From NCBI GenBank assembly GCA_025345505.1, contig JANVCC010000047.1:10309280-10373279 (forward strand): a DNA stretch of 64,000 bases, given 5' to 3'. The translations under genes were made by a program, and so were the position numbers. The notes under the pieces are model-generated. The model was not told the origin of the DNA. It searched no databases and was given only the letters and a program-made list of their open reading frames with translations. Shown here in pieces: positions 25,697 to 39,348 of this stretch (position 1 is the first letter of the stretch; each line of letters starts with the position of its first letter). Origin of the DNA: Todiramphus chloris collaris. Its lineage: Eukaryota; Chordata; Aves; Coraciiformes; Alcedinidae.

Positions 25697-26340
25697 TGGA
25701 AATTAATCCAATGTCTATGATCCAAGGTTTCTTCAAAATGCAAGCTAAAGCAGGAATAACCAAGAGATCTGCTTCAGCTAAGAAGCCCAGGACTCTAACA
25801 GTAATGTAGACAACAAGTCCTCCCAGAAGGCTTCCATGAAAAATGGTTCCCCCCAAAGCCAGTATCAGTAGCTCAATCTTTGTTCAGGTCAGACTAGTAC
25901 ATACTGTTTTACTATGCTTAAAACCACACACCTCTCCCCTCAGCTTCACAACTCGCACCACCTGCATAACGCAATACCCTTCAGGCTGTCAGCATATGGG
26001 ATGCTCCCTGTTACAGACAGTGGATGTACAAACCAACCCCAGAAGGAGACAGAAAAGTGATATATATGGGGTGCTCCTAGCAGCTAGCATGACTAGTGCT
26101 GTCCCACAGCTAGTGTGACTCTCACCACCACCTCACACCAAGGAGATGCATACAGATAACCAACCAAAACGTTTTCAGTGAAACATGAAGGAGAACCCTT
26201 CAGGCACTGCAGTGCAGGGCAATCAGACAAGAGAGTTTTCAGAATCTGAATAACTTTTTTTTTCCTTATAAATTGTTTTTTATCACATTGACTTTATAAA
26301 TTATTAAGGCAACATAAAAAGCATGCAAGAGTTTACTTCT

Positions 26341-26450
26341 ACTCCATTTTTTCTTTTTCACCATTTTCTTCACTTCTCCCCTCCTCCCTACATGTTCCCC
26401 CCCTCTCCCCTCCTCACTTCTGCCTCCTTCCCCTATGCCCAACCCCCTCC
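26341..26450. repeat. pyrimidine-rich tract
   Basis: About 110 bp are strongly biased to C and T, with only scattered purines. It includes CCCCCCCTCTCCCCTCCTC near 26,397-26,416. Such tracts can form triplex DNA or sit near splice acceptors, but I see no exon beside it. Confidence 0.75.
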
Positions 26451-29114
26451 TGCTTGCTCTCTGCACCAGCATGGCACTGCCACTATCAAGGCCGTCTGAC
26501 ACATCACATGAGAAGATCCTGTTTTCACCCACTCTGTCTGCAGCCTCTCGTAGCTACTGCAGACTGAACAGTTCAGGGAACTTTCAGCTAACAGTTCAGG
26601 CACTACCTAGACTAAACTTACAGAAAATATAGGGACTTGCTCACACTATGCCTTTAGTAAGACTGTTCTCAGAGACATTCCACGGCCTTTGGCAACAGGT
26701 GAAGGATAGGGCACCAAGTGTCTTCTTATTGCTGCTCTGAACTCCACCTAAATTTACTGGACAGTCAGCCAAGGTGGCTGAGCTAAGTGAAGAGCTTGCT
26801 GCTGCCAAAATGGACGGACCTGCTCCCTCTTCACTCTCACTTTGCCCACCCCTCAGAGTTCACTGTTGATGCTTTGCAAGCCAGTTCATCCCTCTGAGCA
26901 ACAGAAAACTGTTCTCATTTTTGGGTGAGTGGGGTCACCAGCAAAACAAGTCTGTTCAATAGAGGTCCACACAGACAGAACTAGGATTGCCCTTGCAGTG
27001 GCAGCTAGCACAGAGATAATCTTGAGCGCACTTTACCAGGCTGCATCTTGAGCCAGGCTGGAGAAGGAAAAGTAAAATCTATTTCCACATAATTAATAGA
27101 CACCACCTAGAGACAAACATCTACAACACTGTCCAACTTCAGTTTGTTTGTGTAAAGGCAAGTATGGACTGATGCAATATTTTTACAGTTCTGCTATTTC
27201 AGTTTCCCCTCTCTTCTGAAGTACAAGCCAGAGATCATCATCTTATACATTAGTTACAGGGTTAAACTTCAGCACCTATGACTGAATGTTGTCTGAAAGT
27301 TATTAAACAGATACTATCATCTAGTTCTCTACTAAACACACAGAAATAGTACAACTTTTACAGCACTTTCTGTTTGGAGTATTACAAATAACTTTTAACT
27401 GGAAATGAGAAGACAGAAAACCTATTGACATTCTTCACAGAGACTTTCCACCATTTGTTAATCACATATTTTGACATCTTGCACTAAGTGTTGGGATAGG
27501 AGCAAAAATGATACTTAATCTCCTTTACATACTGCTGCTACAGTGCACTATTAACAGAAAGCATGTCACCTTTGCTCTGTTGTGGATAAGGAGCAAAAAA
27601 AAGAGCAACATCAGGCTCGTTTCAGTCACATATGTAACTTGTCTAGCAATCTCCACAGTCCTGGCTACGTTCCAGTCCTTACACTATGAGCTGATCCCTC
27701 ATCATCTGCTGGTGAAAGCAAAAATGTCCAGAGTGATCTAGAGTGGTATTTATCATGTTGACTTTTTTCCTGTCAGTACAAAACGTTCACTCCATGGGGT
27801 GGAATGAAGTCTTTTCCAGCCAAACTTTAGTTCTTTTGTAAAAGGTATCATCTACCAGGTGCATGGCCCAGCTCTTGGAACAAATACCGCCTGTCCAAAC
27901 TGGCTGAGATCTTTTGCTCTTACAGATCAGCCCTTCTGACACTCTGAAACCCAGATGCTTCACCTATCAAAAGGTGAAACGGTGCAAGCTCGCTACAGCT
28001 TCAGAAAATATGAAGTATAACCATTAAATGCCACATTTCTGAAACTTTTCAGGTATTTTTAGCCAAATCGTACTGGATCATAATCACAGTATGCTTGGAG
28101 AACAGCAGTATATTTAATTTCACCTAAGGTCTGTGCTTTCTCCATTTAGTTCTCTCTTTAGGCCACAGTCAAACACTACGAGACAAATACATGCATTATA
28201 AATCACACCTCTGAACACCAACAGTTGGCCAGCCTGCTTACACATGGACATTGCAGAGCACACTGCCTCAGGTGATAACCAGTAGAAGAGAGACCAGCTG
28301 CCTTGGGGATGAAACTGAGAGGACTGAGTGGGTGGCAGAGACTCTCCTGAATTAGCAGTGACTCTTGTGAGACACCCAAGGTGAGAAAGACTCCACTTAG
28401 TGAGAAAGGAAAAAAGAAGAGCGAGGGAAAATGGTCCAGTTGAGGCACCATCTTCTGAAAAAGAGGCATGATCAGAGAACTACCTACACCTGCAAGATGG
28501 GGTTCATTTAACCCGAAATTCAGATTCTTTTGGCTGGCTGAAGAGACCATCACAGTCACATAAGGCTCAAGAGGGAATACACAAAGCAGTGGGAAGGAGA
28601 AGAATTGTCATCAGGATCTTCTGGACTGTTAGGCCTGAAATAAAAGGAAGGGGAGGAGGAAGACAAAAATGAACTTTGATGAGGACCAGAAATGGAACAG
28701 AAAAGAAACTGAAAGGTTGGCCTGGGAAAAAAAACAACTGAAGGACAGTGCATTACTGAAGGAAAAAGGAATAAAAAAAGAGATCATCCAGGGCAATAAG
28801 TTTTGGATTAGCTGGGGCAGAAGCGAGGGAAGGACTGTGAGGAGACAGGACAGAAAGGCTTCAAGAGAGCAGGTCGGGATTGAACAGCAGAGAGAGCAGA
28901 CATGGCACAGAAAGCCTGCAAAGGCAAGATGGGCAGGCTAGGTGAGCAAAAACAAGGCAATGGTACGGGACAAGCAAGACTGGGACAAGCTGAATAAGCA
29001 GAAGAGATAGAATATACTTGTAGGCCTGGACTGCCAACAAATAAAAACACATTACCTGCAACTCATAGAGCAAAACCCATATAGATGCTGCACTGGAAAT
29101 CAACATATATACAA

Positions 29115-29427
29115 TCAGTTTATAAAGGGGGCTTATAATAATGACAGATAAAACCTTTTTAACAAGTCTTGTAGCAACAGGACAAGGGGCAATGGTTTTC
29201 AACTGAAAAATTGGGATTGGGCAAGGGTGGTAAGGCACTGGAACAGGTAGCCCAGAGAATTTGCAGGTGCCCCCTTCCTGGAAGTGTTCAAGGCCAGGTT
29301 GGATGGGACTCTGAGCAACCTGATCTAATGGAAGGTGTCCATGCCCATGGCAGCAGTCCTAGCAAGGAATAAATGGTCTTTTAAGCTCCCTTCCAACCCT
29401 ACCAATCTTTGCTTCTATGATTGTTTC
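29115..29427 (+). mobile_element. CR1 LINE 3'-end fragment, plus strand
   Basis: The plus strand reads in CR1 sense: 'TTATAAAGGGGGCTTATAA', 'AGCAACAGGACAAGGGGCAA', 'GGCACTGGAACAGGTAGCCC', 'GAGCAACCTGATCTAATGGA' and 'TCCCTTCCAACCCTACCAAT', ending near 29,425 with a worn 'TTCTATGATTG' terminus. It covers the end of ORF2 and the 3' UTR, with an internal deletion between 29,200 and 29,230. No open frame remains. It is one of only two plus-strand CR1 copies in the window. Confidence 0.9.
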
Positions 29428-31583
29428 CAGCCTCCACCCTACCTCCCCTTATAAAAAAAAAACCTGAAATTCACTGGCTCTGGTTCACAGAGAAGCAAAT
29501 CAATCCCCTCTAATGTCCTCCAATAACTCGTGTAAAGGTGGTCTGCACTACAGATCTAAACATTGATAATGATTCATATCACACACTTTTCACACAAATA
29601 CACACGATGCCTTTCTTCTAATGCACAATGGATTAAAAAAGACATAAATGTGGGATTTATACACTTTTTGCAAAGAGACACAAAAAAGCGAGGACAAAGA
29701 ACAGTTTCACAAGTCACCTGTAACACTGGAAAACTGGCCTCTTGTAAACTTCTTTGATCTTACATCTTGCAGTAAGCCTAAATATACATTTTTAGCTCAA
29801 TCGCATGACTAGAAAACATCAGGGTTTCAAAAGCAAGGTAACATGGGGCTGTCAATAGGCAGAGTCAAAAAAAATAGATTGAAAACAAAGTAGGAAGCTT
29901 TTGTGTTTTTTTTAACCTCATCTACATTAACATGATTAAAAAAAAAAAAAAGCATCAGAATGACAAAAAATTACCTGGCACCATGAAGACATTCCTCTGG
30001 CACAGAACACATGTTCATGTTCACTTTGCAGATACTCCAAAAACCTCCTTAAAACCTTCTCTAAAATTATGTATGATTTTCCATCCTGATAAGTTACCTT
30101 TCCTGTCAGTGTTCTTTACAACAAACCTTAATTACCTGCTTTATTTTCACATTTTCCTGTTTTCATGTAGCAGTCACAATTATCAGCTGCATAAATTTTG
30201 TACAATTGCGTCACATAGGTATTCCATTTTATGTGTATTGTCCTTTACTCTTAACAGTGCTTAAAATTGTGTAAAAAATATCAATAATAACAATAATACA
30301 AGTAATAATTTGATAAATAATAAAATTATCTAAGGAAATCTGTAAATTTTGAAGCTTTTTATAAGGCTTAGAGAGGAGACTAGAGGCTGCATGAATGTAA
30401 CCTACATGTCTTGAACAGAAATTGAGACTGATTTTTATGAACCAAAACCTGACACTGACTGAGTACTTTGGAAAAAAAATACAAAACTGAATTGTCATAG
30501 GCAGACTGAGCAAATCCATGTCTGCAATACTAAGACCCGTTCCAATCTACCACCAAAGCTGGCAAACTCAGTGCCAGACGTATGTGTGAGACAAGCCCTC
30601 AGCAGACAGATGGGAAGGAACATCCCTCCCATAACTGTCAATTTCTGATGAAGTCTTCCAAATCAGAATGAGGAACTTGCCCTGTAATTAATAAAACCAT
30701 CAGATGAATAGTCACAGACCTCTGTGTTTATTGTACATTAAGATATCAGGTGAATAATATTGGGCAATGAGGTCCTCTGAATTGGGGAAGAGCACATATT
30801 TCCACCTTCCAGGTGTCAGGCAAAAGGCACAATTTGCTGCTTCCTCTCTTCCCCACACATAAGATACATTCCATAATCTCCAATAAGAGACATAGCAAGT
30901 TCTATAGGTCTGCAACAGATGTCAATAGTCATCACATTTAAGATACAAAGCAAAAAAATTTCATCAAATTCTGGAAGATTAAAAACTTTCATCTACAAGA
31001 ACTTCTAAAGAAGTTTGAATCCAAAATTTAAAACTTTAGTTACAAAAGAGCAGGAAAATCAGGATCACTGATAACATGGTCTTGGTACTGCTATATACAC
31101 AAACATTTGAAAAAAATTAGTCACAAAGATGAAAGGAAAACAATAGTGCAGGAAAAGGTAATCATCTATTTCCTCACCCTCTCATACAATCCCAATTAAA
31201 GCTGAAAGATCAAAATCCATAGCTTATCATCTCCCTTGATGTGAAGAGCAGGAGGAAGTTATACATGTAGTTATCATGGTTAACATCAGACATTCCAACA
31301 TAGCAGAAGAAACTGATAAATATGAAACTCCCCATGGTTCTTAGGCACACAGTTATGAACCAAAGATAAGCAAGAGACTGACTCCGAATACACATCAATT
31401 CTATTCCTCCTCCCACAACAAAAGAGAAACGAAGAACTTAAATTGAATGTGAAAATGATAACTAATTAAATGTAAGCTCAAGTAATTGAACTGTTACATT
31501 TAGGTAACCAATCGAAAGAATGACGACATACCAACCTCTCACCTCAGGTAAGGATTTATTTAAAATAAATAAAAACAACAAAG

Positions 31584-31604
31584 ATAATAATAATAATAAT
31601 AATA
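31584..31604. repeat. (ATA)7 microsatellite
   Basis: Seven perfect ATA units are read directly, in an A-rich context. Confidence 0.93.
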
Positions 31605-33598
31605 CATCTTTCAAAATCCAAGCTTGAAGGTGCTGAGGTTGTAGTCACCCACCCACCCCACCTTTCGTAGACAAGAGACTCTTGTGGAATCAAAAGACAC
31701 AGTGCAGGCACCGCAATCCCACCTGCCAACCCATCCATGTGCTGCCAAAGTCCTGACAGTGCGCCACCCAGGGCAGGAGAGCAAGGGGCTATAAATCACA
31801 GCCTTGCACGTTTAGAGAAGGAAATTTTTACCAGGCTTTACAGCAAGTGTTAAAAAGCTAAATTTTAATAGCTGACCAGGTCAAGCCCCTTAATCAAATT
31901 TCTACAAATATGAAAATTAAGGCCTAGTGCTAAAAAGGAGCAGGTCATACTTTAATCTTGCAACGGGGATCAGATTTTCTTGCTACAGAGAACATTAACC
32001 ATTGATGTATGGTTTTCAGCCCCAGCTAACAGACATGTAGAAATTACCAGAGCTATCTAGAGGCATCTTTAGGAAAAAAAATAGCTTCTCTCCTATATAG
32101 CTGTAAACACTTGCTAGCTTTTCTAAATGACAAAGCAGCAGCCAAGGTTTCCAATTATCCAGGGAACACTGAACTTGCTTGGTAGCAAGGAGATCTGATT
32201 CATGCTTGTACCCTTGTGACTTCATCACCCCTTCTTTCGAAAGGGCTGACCTTTCATTTCTGATAAAGACCACTTCCAAGCTTCTGAAACCAGAAGACAG
32301 ATAGTGTTGCTGATAAAAATGAATTTTGCTTCTATTCTCAAGAATATCACAACTCCCTTAGAGAGGTGTAAAAATGTCACTTCAGCTTCTTTTGCTATCT
32401 CATATGAAGGGTCAGAGGAATTTGGTGGCCTGCCACCAAGTAAGTTCCTGCAATAAGTAGATCTTTGTGATAAACATGGAAACAACAGCCAAATGACAGA
32501 TGTGAAATTTTCTTGGAGGGCAGGAACACATGTTTGAATAGTGGCCCTTAAAGAGCTCAAGCTGACTGGAAAGTACTTCAAATTCCTGCTTCCATTCCCT
32601 GTTACTTAGCCACTACTGGTTTATCACCTGATGCTTGGACTCAGTTGTGTAACATACTTGGGCTCATCAGCCAACGTTGGAAGCTGCTTGAGTTTCACTC
32701 ACCAGCCTGTTGCTGCTGCTCTGTCCTTTTCCAACATATCCCATGTTCAGCCCTTCTGATCCATACTTCTCTACAGCTGGAGAGGCTTGGGGAGGAAGAG
32801 GTCATCTACAGGTAGGTTCTCACTTTGATAACACTGAGGATTATAGAGGAGAGAACAACGGAGTTGAAGTTTCCAGACAAAACTTGGGGACAGCACTATC
32901 CCTTCACTTGGCTATGATTAACAAGTCACTTCTGCTAACCTCCCACAGATGCCTTCATTGTTTTCTGGGTGCCTAGCTTACAAGGGGGATGTGAATTTAT
33001 CTACCATGATGCAGATATAAAACCTCTAGGTTGGATTTTCTAGTTTTAAAGCTAGCTACAAGTTTTCTAACATGGAAATTCTTGACTTTGGTTTTCTGCC
33101 ATGCCCCATTTTTCAAGAACTACAGTAACAAAACTAGTAATTGAACACAAAAACATAATACGTTGTTGAAAATTCCAAAGAGCCAGTGTGTTTGGGCATG
33201 TAGGTAGAGGAGAAAAAGCAAACAGCCTTTCTAACCAAGAATCTCAGCTCACTGTTTGCCAAAGAAACAAAAGACATATATGACAAAGAGCATAGCTATA
33301 TCATCTTTTGTAGAATGGCTTATACCTTATGATCTCCAATCTATCCAACAAGCCCATGGGAAAAAAAAATAAGACTTGTAGACAGAGCAGAGTTGTTGTC
33401 CAGTTGGCACTGGACAGAACTGAAAAGTTGCATTGCTTTTAGAGGGGAGCCAGCTGCCAGCCAGCCAGATTGGATCACAAGCACAAGCTTATTCTGCCTT
33501 TAAGTGTTGTGTGGGCACAATCAGAACATGGTAAGGAGATGCAGACAGGACACCAAGGAAAAAAGTAGTACCTCTGTGCTTTCAATCACACAAAGTTC

Positions 33599-33697
33599 TT
33601 TGGGTTTTGGGGTGTGGTCTGGTTTTTTGTTTCTGTTTTGGTGGGGGTGGAGGGGTTAGTTTAGGCTTTCTGGGTGGTTAGTTTTGGGGTTTTTTTA
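33599..33697. repeat. G/T-rich low-complexity tract
   Basis: About 100 bases are almost free of A and C, with words such as GGGTTTTGGGG, GGTGGGGGTGG and TTTTGGGG. Several G runs lie close together, so G-quadruplex formation on the plus strand is possible. Confidence 0.85.
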
Positions 33698-35681
33698 CTA
33701 TCAGAATCCATTCAATGTAGCTGGACCAAACAATGTGGAAAGAGGGTAGTTCAAGGAGCACGATTAAATTGACATCATTTACAATGTTATAGTAGTGCAA
33801 GTGAACAATTCAGACACCTTCCTGCAGAGTCATCTTCTACTTTTCAGACCAGTTCAGATGAAATAGTAAGAGGGATGAATTATGCTAATACAATTAGCTC
33901 CAACTGGCTTTATAGTCAAGTCAGAGCAGAACAGAGATGACGGTCAGTCTTTCTCCATAGTCAGTATCACATCCTTCTTGGTCAGAGGAAGCAACCAGTA
34001 GATATTCTGCAAGACATCCTCTCATTCAAAAAGCAAAATACACTCTCTCTCAGATAAGTCCAGCAAACAAAGAACTCTGACTACAAAATAAACCAATCCA
34101 TCCAGAAGTTACTTGCATAACTACTGCAAAGTATGAACCCACAGTAATTATTCAAGGAAAGGTAACTCCCAGAAAGACAGTGCAGGAGACACTGCAAATG
34201 TCGTCTTCATTGGAACAAATTGTACTATCTCAGATAGGTGGTGTTATATTTAAATAATAATTAAATAAATCAAAACACACACAGGAGTGCTGGGTTTAAA
34301 ATATTCTGAGCTTACATCTACATAGTATCAAAAACTGAAACATATTTCATGGATAAAGGATCAGTAATTTAGAGGTAAGCAACAGAGCCTCAAATTTAAG
34401 AATTAACAGCATGGAACAAGTGATCAATGCCAACCAGTAAAGAAATCATTAACATGTGGTACAGCTCTAGCAACGTAGTGCTAACTGCTAAAACTACAGT
34501 ATTATTATAAAGAACGCAGATGGTATTTGATATCAAAAGGAAGAACATCATACGTGCCTTGTTGCAAAAAATAAAATAAAAGAAAACCTAAATTAGCTTA
34601 TAATTTGTTTAGTAACAAATTATGTTCTGTACTTTGCAAACAAAGAACTTCAAATGAAAATATAAGCTAATAAGTGTACAAAACAGTACTAAGACTACAT
34701 TTGTTAAATAGCAGCCTTTGTCTCACAGGTTTCACTTCTCTTCCCTGAAGCTGGGGAGTATTTCCATACACTCTGAAAGAGATGACAGACAAGGCTTGAA
34801 GCTGAGTGATACTCTCATTCTAGTCCACTCAGAAATAAAGAACAGCACCCTTCAAGGCTTTTGGGAAAAATAAAAAGACATCTCTCAACATCATCCACTG
34901 CCTATAGATGAATATGAAGCACAGACAGCAACCCACTGGCCAGGGAAGAAGAGTTTTTCTATTCACTGTTTTACCTCCTTTATTACAAAGTCTTTGAACT
35001 AATAAATCATTACTGTATATTCTTAGAAAAAATGATAAAATTCTTGAGCATATTCTTTTCATTCTGAAAGCCTATCTTCCACAATCCCAAGTATCCCAAG
35101 GCTGAAAATCTGTTTTCCTATAAAGATACTATTCAAGCTGTAATTACTCTTGCAAGCATGAAACAGGTCATCTTTATCTTAAAAAGTGGGGAAGTAGTTA
35201 GCTTTCAAGCTATTTTCTACTATTCACTTATTTTACCAGTATTATTCACAGTTTCTAATGCAAACCAGATGAGAACAGCAAAATTCTGAATAGCCCCAAA
35301 TAGCTAGGTCTGTCATTTCCACCACCTGTTCCTTACCCAAAAAAGAAAATATTAATCTGTTAAAAGACCAAAAGCCAGGACTCAAGATCCCAGTGGAAAA
35401 GGGTTCATATCAACAGGCCCTTTGCTATACAACAGCTGACCAAGGGTTGTTCCAACACTGAGCCGATCTGCACAAGTGCAGATCACTCTACGTTGCTGGC
35501 TCATACTGCAAGTGGGCCAGAAAACCCTGAACATCCTCCATGCAACCACTTCAGAAGGACCTCCCCACACGTAATATGACGCAGTTAAGTGTTAAATTTA
35601 ATATAGAGAATATTTAGGTGCCAGAATAATTTTTACTGTTCTCTACTGAACATCCATTGTGATTTCTGTGCCTGTAACATC

Positions 35682-35731
35682 AAAGAAAAAGAGAAGGAAA
35701 AAAAAAAAAAAAGAAAAGGAAAAAAAAGAAA
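35682..35731. repeat. 50-base pure purine tract
   Basis: Fifty uninterrupted A/G bases, mostly A, are read directly. The tract could form a triplex. There is no associated gene. Confidence 0.92.
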
Positions 35732-36740
35732 CTGGATACTGTTATTACTTAATAGTTTCCAGCCAAGACTTGTGTCAATAAAGGTAAAGTGAACATTGGA
35801 GACTTCCCTAGTGCTATTTTATACTAATACACCTAGGAAAGCTGTACTGTAGTTTCACAAATAATTGACCTAGTAAAGTAAGTCTGTCTAATTTATTATA
35901 TTATTTATCTCACTGTAGTTTGATTAGAAATTACTCTTTTTTCTTTAGTAGACAGTTATCTGTTTTTCATACAATCGTATTCTTTCTAAGACATGTGAAC
36001 TCAGCCCATCCAAAACTCCTTCCATAACTCCTTCATTTATTGACCAATCACATACTTTAAGTAAAAACACTGGTTTTTAATAGCACTGAAAATTCATATA
36101 TGAAAATAAGCATAAAAAAGTTGTGAAGTAATTTAGCAACACCTGTACTCACCAGAGCTATAGTGTAAATTTAACATACACAACCACCCCAATGGAGTCT
36201 GAAAACAGTTACTTACTCAAGCATTTCATAAGAAGACCAGAAGAATTCAAAACAAATATAAAGTAATGGATAGGTATACAAAAAGAATTTTTTTGGCATT
36301 TTCAGAGAGATGTAAAATTGGCCTTACCATATTTACGTCACACACTTAATTGTATTTTATTACAAGGCAACTCTTACTACTTCATTGTTTAAAATCACAA
36401 ATTAGTGCCTTAATCCTCAATTAGTCCTTCAAAAGGACTATTTCCAGAACAAAATGTTCCTCCCAGCACTTTGCTTTATCAGAAGCTATCTCATGTACCA
36501 ACACAGAACTACTGTTTTAAAAATATCTCTATAATGTAGAATTCTGCAGAGATATGCAAAAACTGTTAATGTCAGGTGACTTCCATGCCGTAGGAAATGG
36601 TGCAAGACTTTTTTCTGCCATAGCTAAGCCAGAAAAGAAGCCAACATAAAGGGCTGTGAATACTAACATGTTACTGCAAAACACTGCACCTCAATCTATA
36701 GGTAGTTTGAATTGTTGAGCAAGTAGTTAAGGTATGAGTT

Positions 36741-36762
36741 GGGGGGGGGGGGGGGGGGGGGG
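36741..36762. repeat. poly-G run (G22)
   Basis: This is the longest homopolymer G run in the window, immediately after TGAGTT. Exact length is unreliable in any sequencing technology. Confidence 0.9.
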
Positions 36763-38470
36763 TATTATTTTTTTCTTAAATATCCAGGCTTGGTTTTGCT
36801 TGCACATGCTATTTTTCTCCATGCCCTCTGAGAGTCCAGTTTGCAGATAGAAAATTTGCTACAGAAACAGGAGAATAAAATTTTATTAACACTTTGTGTC
36901 AACAAAGGTAGATGTAGAAGAAAGTTAGACAAGTGTACAACATATGATCACGCTATTTGATTACCTATTTAGAAGAAGAAAAAAGAAAACCAAACCAATT
37001 TTTCTGCAAGCATGAGAGATGATGGGAGTCCACAATTCAGAAGAAAAGCTAAGTATAAACAAAGGAGGCTAATACTTTAGAGATTAGATTGCAGCCTCAG
37101 ATCTAAACCACTAATCAAGATATCTAGGAAGAGAAATATACATGCTTGTTTATTTTTACTACCTCTTGTAAAGGCTTCTTGGATTTGTTTAGCTTCAGTT
37201 ATCATGCTCTCTGAAGACACAAGCTCCAAAACAGAGCACCTACAAGACCAAATCCATAGATCTGAGTAGATCATAATTCACTTACTGCAGTCTCTTACTT
37301 CTATGAGGATCCTGGTGGCTTCCCACAGCTGAGCCACAAGGTCTCACTCCTATGGAGATGTTGCAGGAGGTACAGATGGAGCACACCATGCAGTGTGCAG
37401 GACACGCTGGGGTTGGCACAGGGAGACCTACCCACAACCCAAGAGCATGGCTTCTCAGAAGCCGCAATGAAAAATTTCACTAGCAAAACTCAAAGCTGAC
37501 GTAAAACAGCAACTGTATATGTGCAAGTGAAGAGTGAACACAGTACCCAAAGCCACCCATCTACCAGTATCTGAGCAGATCTAGCCCCAGTTTGTTACAA
37601 GTAGAAGGTATCACCATTTGACAATTGCGGAAAACACTGGTGGGTTGAAGGTCAGCTTTGTATCACTAAATCCATCATTGGAACTAGGCACCAGTATTGA
37701 CATTTACAGCAGAGAATAGAAAGAACAGATAAGTAACCAAGTTTCAGTCACCAATAATGAAAAAAAGAAGAAATGAAACTATGAATCTTAGGGATAAATT
37801 CACAACAAATTATTTGCATCTAAATAATCCAACTACCTACAAGTACTAAAGGAGGTGAGGTAAAAAAAAGTACAAAATGAAAATAAAATTAAAAAAAAAA
37901 TCACACAGGACAAATAAAATTTCTTAATTTCCTTTATTTTATAAGAAAAAGCATTTTAAAACTCAAATATGATTTATGCTCTGTCCTCATGATAATCTAC
38001 TGGATGCCCATGCTAAAAAGAGGTTTAATCTACACCCACATTCTTTTAATAGCATCTGCAGTTTATATTCCAGGACAAGTGCCAGTAGCTAATGATCCTC
38101 CTGTTATCAATTCTCCCTGGATGGGATAAAAATTCATTTTCCTTGTGATCTCGACACACAAAGACCCTGTCCTGCTTATTACAAATATATACATATACAA
38201 ATAGCTTGGGTAGTAGAAGGCATTTGACGCGATCAGGACCATCAGTATGGCCAAACACAAAATCCACTTTTGGCACAGGGATTTTGCAAGTAACCCTTGC
38301 CACCTTACTACTACTGCAGCTGCTCAAAATCCTCTGGCTACAGGAATTCTTCAGTGAAGAATTGTACATGTAACCTCTTAGTGTGGATTTGGTTTTAATC
38401 CCAAAGTAGTTTTCTCTATCTAAAGGAATGGGTAATACAACACATTTACAGATGAAACTTTTGAGGTTAA

Positions 38471-38481
38471 GGGGGGGGGGG
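38471..38481. repeat. poly-G run (G11)
   Basis: Eleven consecutive G residues are read directly. It is one of four long G runs on the plus strand. Confidence 0.9.
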
Positions 38482-39262
38482 AAGTTTTGTCATGATACCT
38501 ATCCCAGTTGTGCTTTTTTCCACCAATTTCTTACCAACTGTAGAAATGATTAGTTCAGATGACAAGCCAGAATACATTCAAAGAGTTCAAAAGCTGTGTA
38601 TTCTACTCAGAACTTGGCACCAGCCCTTGGGTGCTCAGTCCCAGGCACCAGGGATGAGTACATTCCCTTACATTTAAACCACAGGCCACAGAAGTTAAAT
38701 CAAGACTCACAAAGCACTGCTTAGGAGGATTTTCAGAGACATGAGACCTCTTAGGTGGCAAATTAAAGACAAAGGGCGTCCCCATCTAAGTAGCTGGACA
38801 AGATATTTGAGACAGCATGAAAAATCCCTCCCTTTCAGAGTGGGAACTCTGAATCCATGCAACATTTCTGACCCCCAGTAACAATGCTGAAATAAGAAAA
38901 GCAGCCCAGGTTTTGTAATATCACAGTTACCTTCATCAGAGGTATTTACTAGAAACTTTATACATTCTCTTCTCCCACTATACACCACCTTCTTTTTAAC
39001 ATATTCTGGAGGAAGAGATACTTACCTAGGAGTCCCATCCTGCAATGCTGTTAGAAAACACGCTCTCCATTATTGTTAGACTCCTAACTCAAGGATATCT
39101 TTACCTCACCCCAGTATGAATGTGATTAACAGATGGGAACCTTTTACCTTTACAATTTCCCAGTAAATTTTGACTGCTTCATGAAACTGATTAAGCCCTG
39201 TCATATCCTTGGTCACAGAGAACATAAAACCTGTGTTCAGTGCAGAACCAATTATCTTTGAG

Positions 39263-39348
39263 GAAGGAAGGAGGCATTCTTCCTTCCTTCAGGTTTTGGT
39301 TTATTTGGGGTTTTGTTTTGGTTTTATCACTTTTTTTTTTTTTTTTTA
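39263..39348. repeat. GGAA/TTCC inverted repeat followed by G/T and T tracts
   Basis: GAAGGAAGGA (39,263-39,272) and its exact reverse complement TCCTTCCTTC (39,281-39,290) flank an 8-nt spacer. A T/G stretch and a run of about 18 Ts follow to 39,348. Confidence 0.85.

Larger units (their letters stand above)
24512..29114. other. non-coding stretch, no gene seen
   Basis: No supported gene. It contains a G/T-rich tract with (TTG)6 at 25,658-25,696, a pyrimidine-rich stretch at 26,341-26,450 and a purine-rich stretch at about 28,620-28,950. The frame at 28,669-28,941 (Lys/Glu/Arg/Gln-rich) is explained by that purine bias. Confidence 0.55.

Noticed and set aside
28669-28941. 90-codon Lys/Glu/Arg/Gln-rich plus-strand frame ending near a GTGAGC donor-like site
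   Set aside because: The amino-acid bias follows from a purine-rich stretch, no convincing acceptor lies upstream, and it matches no protein I recognise.
38046-38369. 107-codon minus-strand frame
   Set aside because: It reads more evenly than most frames but has no known motif and no clear flanking splice sites. I could not support it as an exon.
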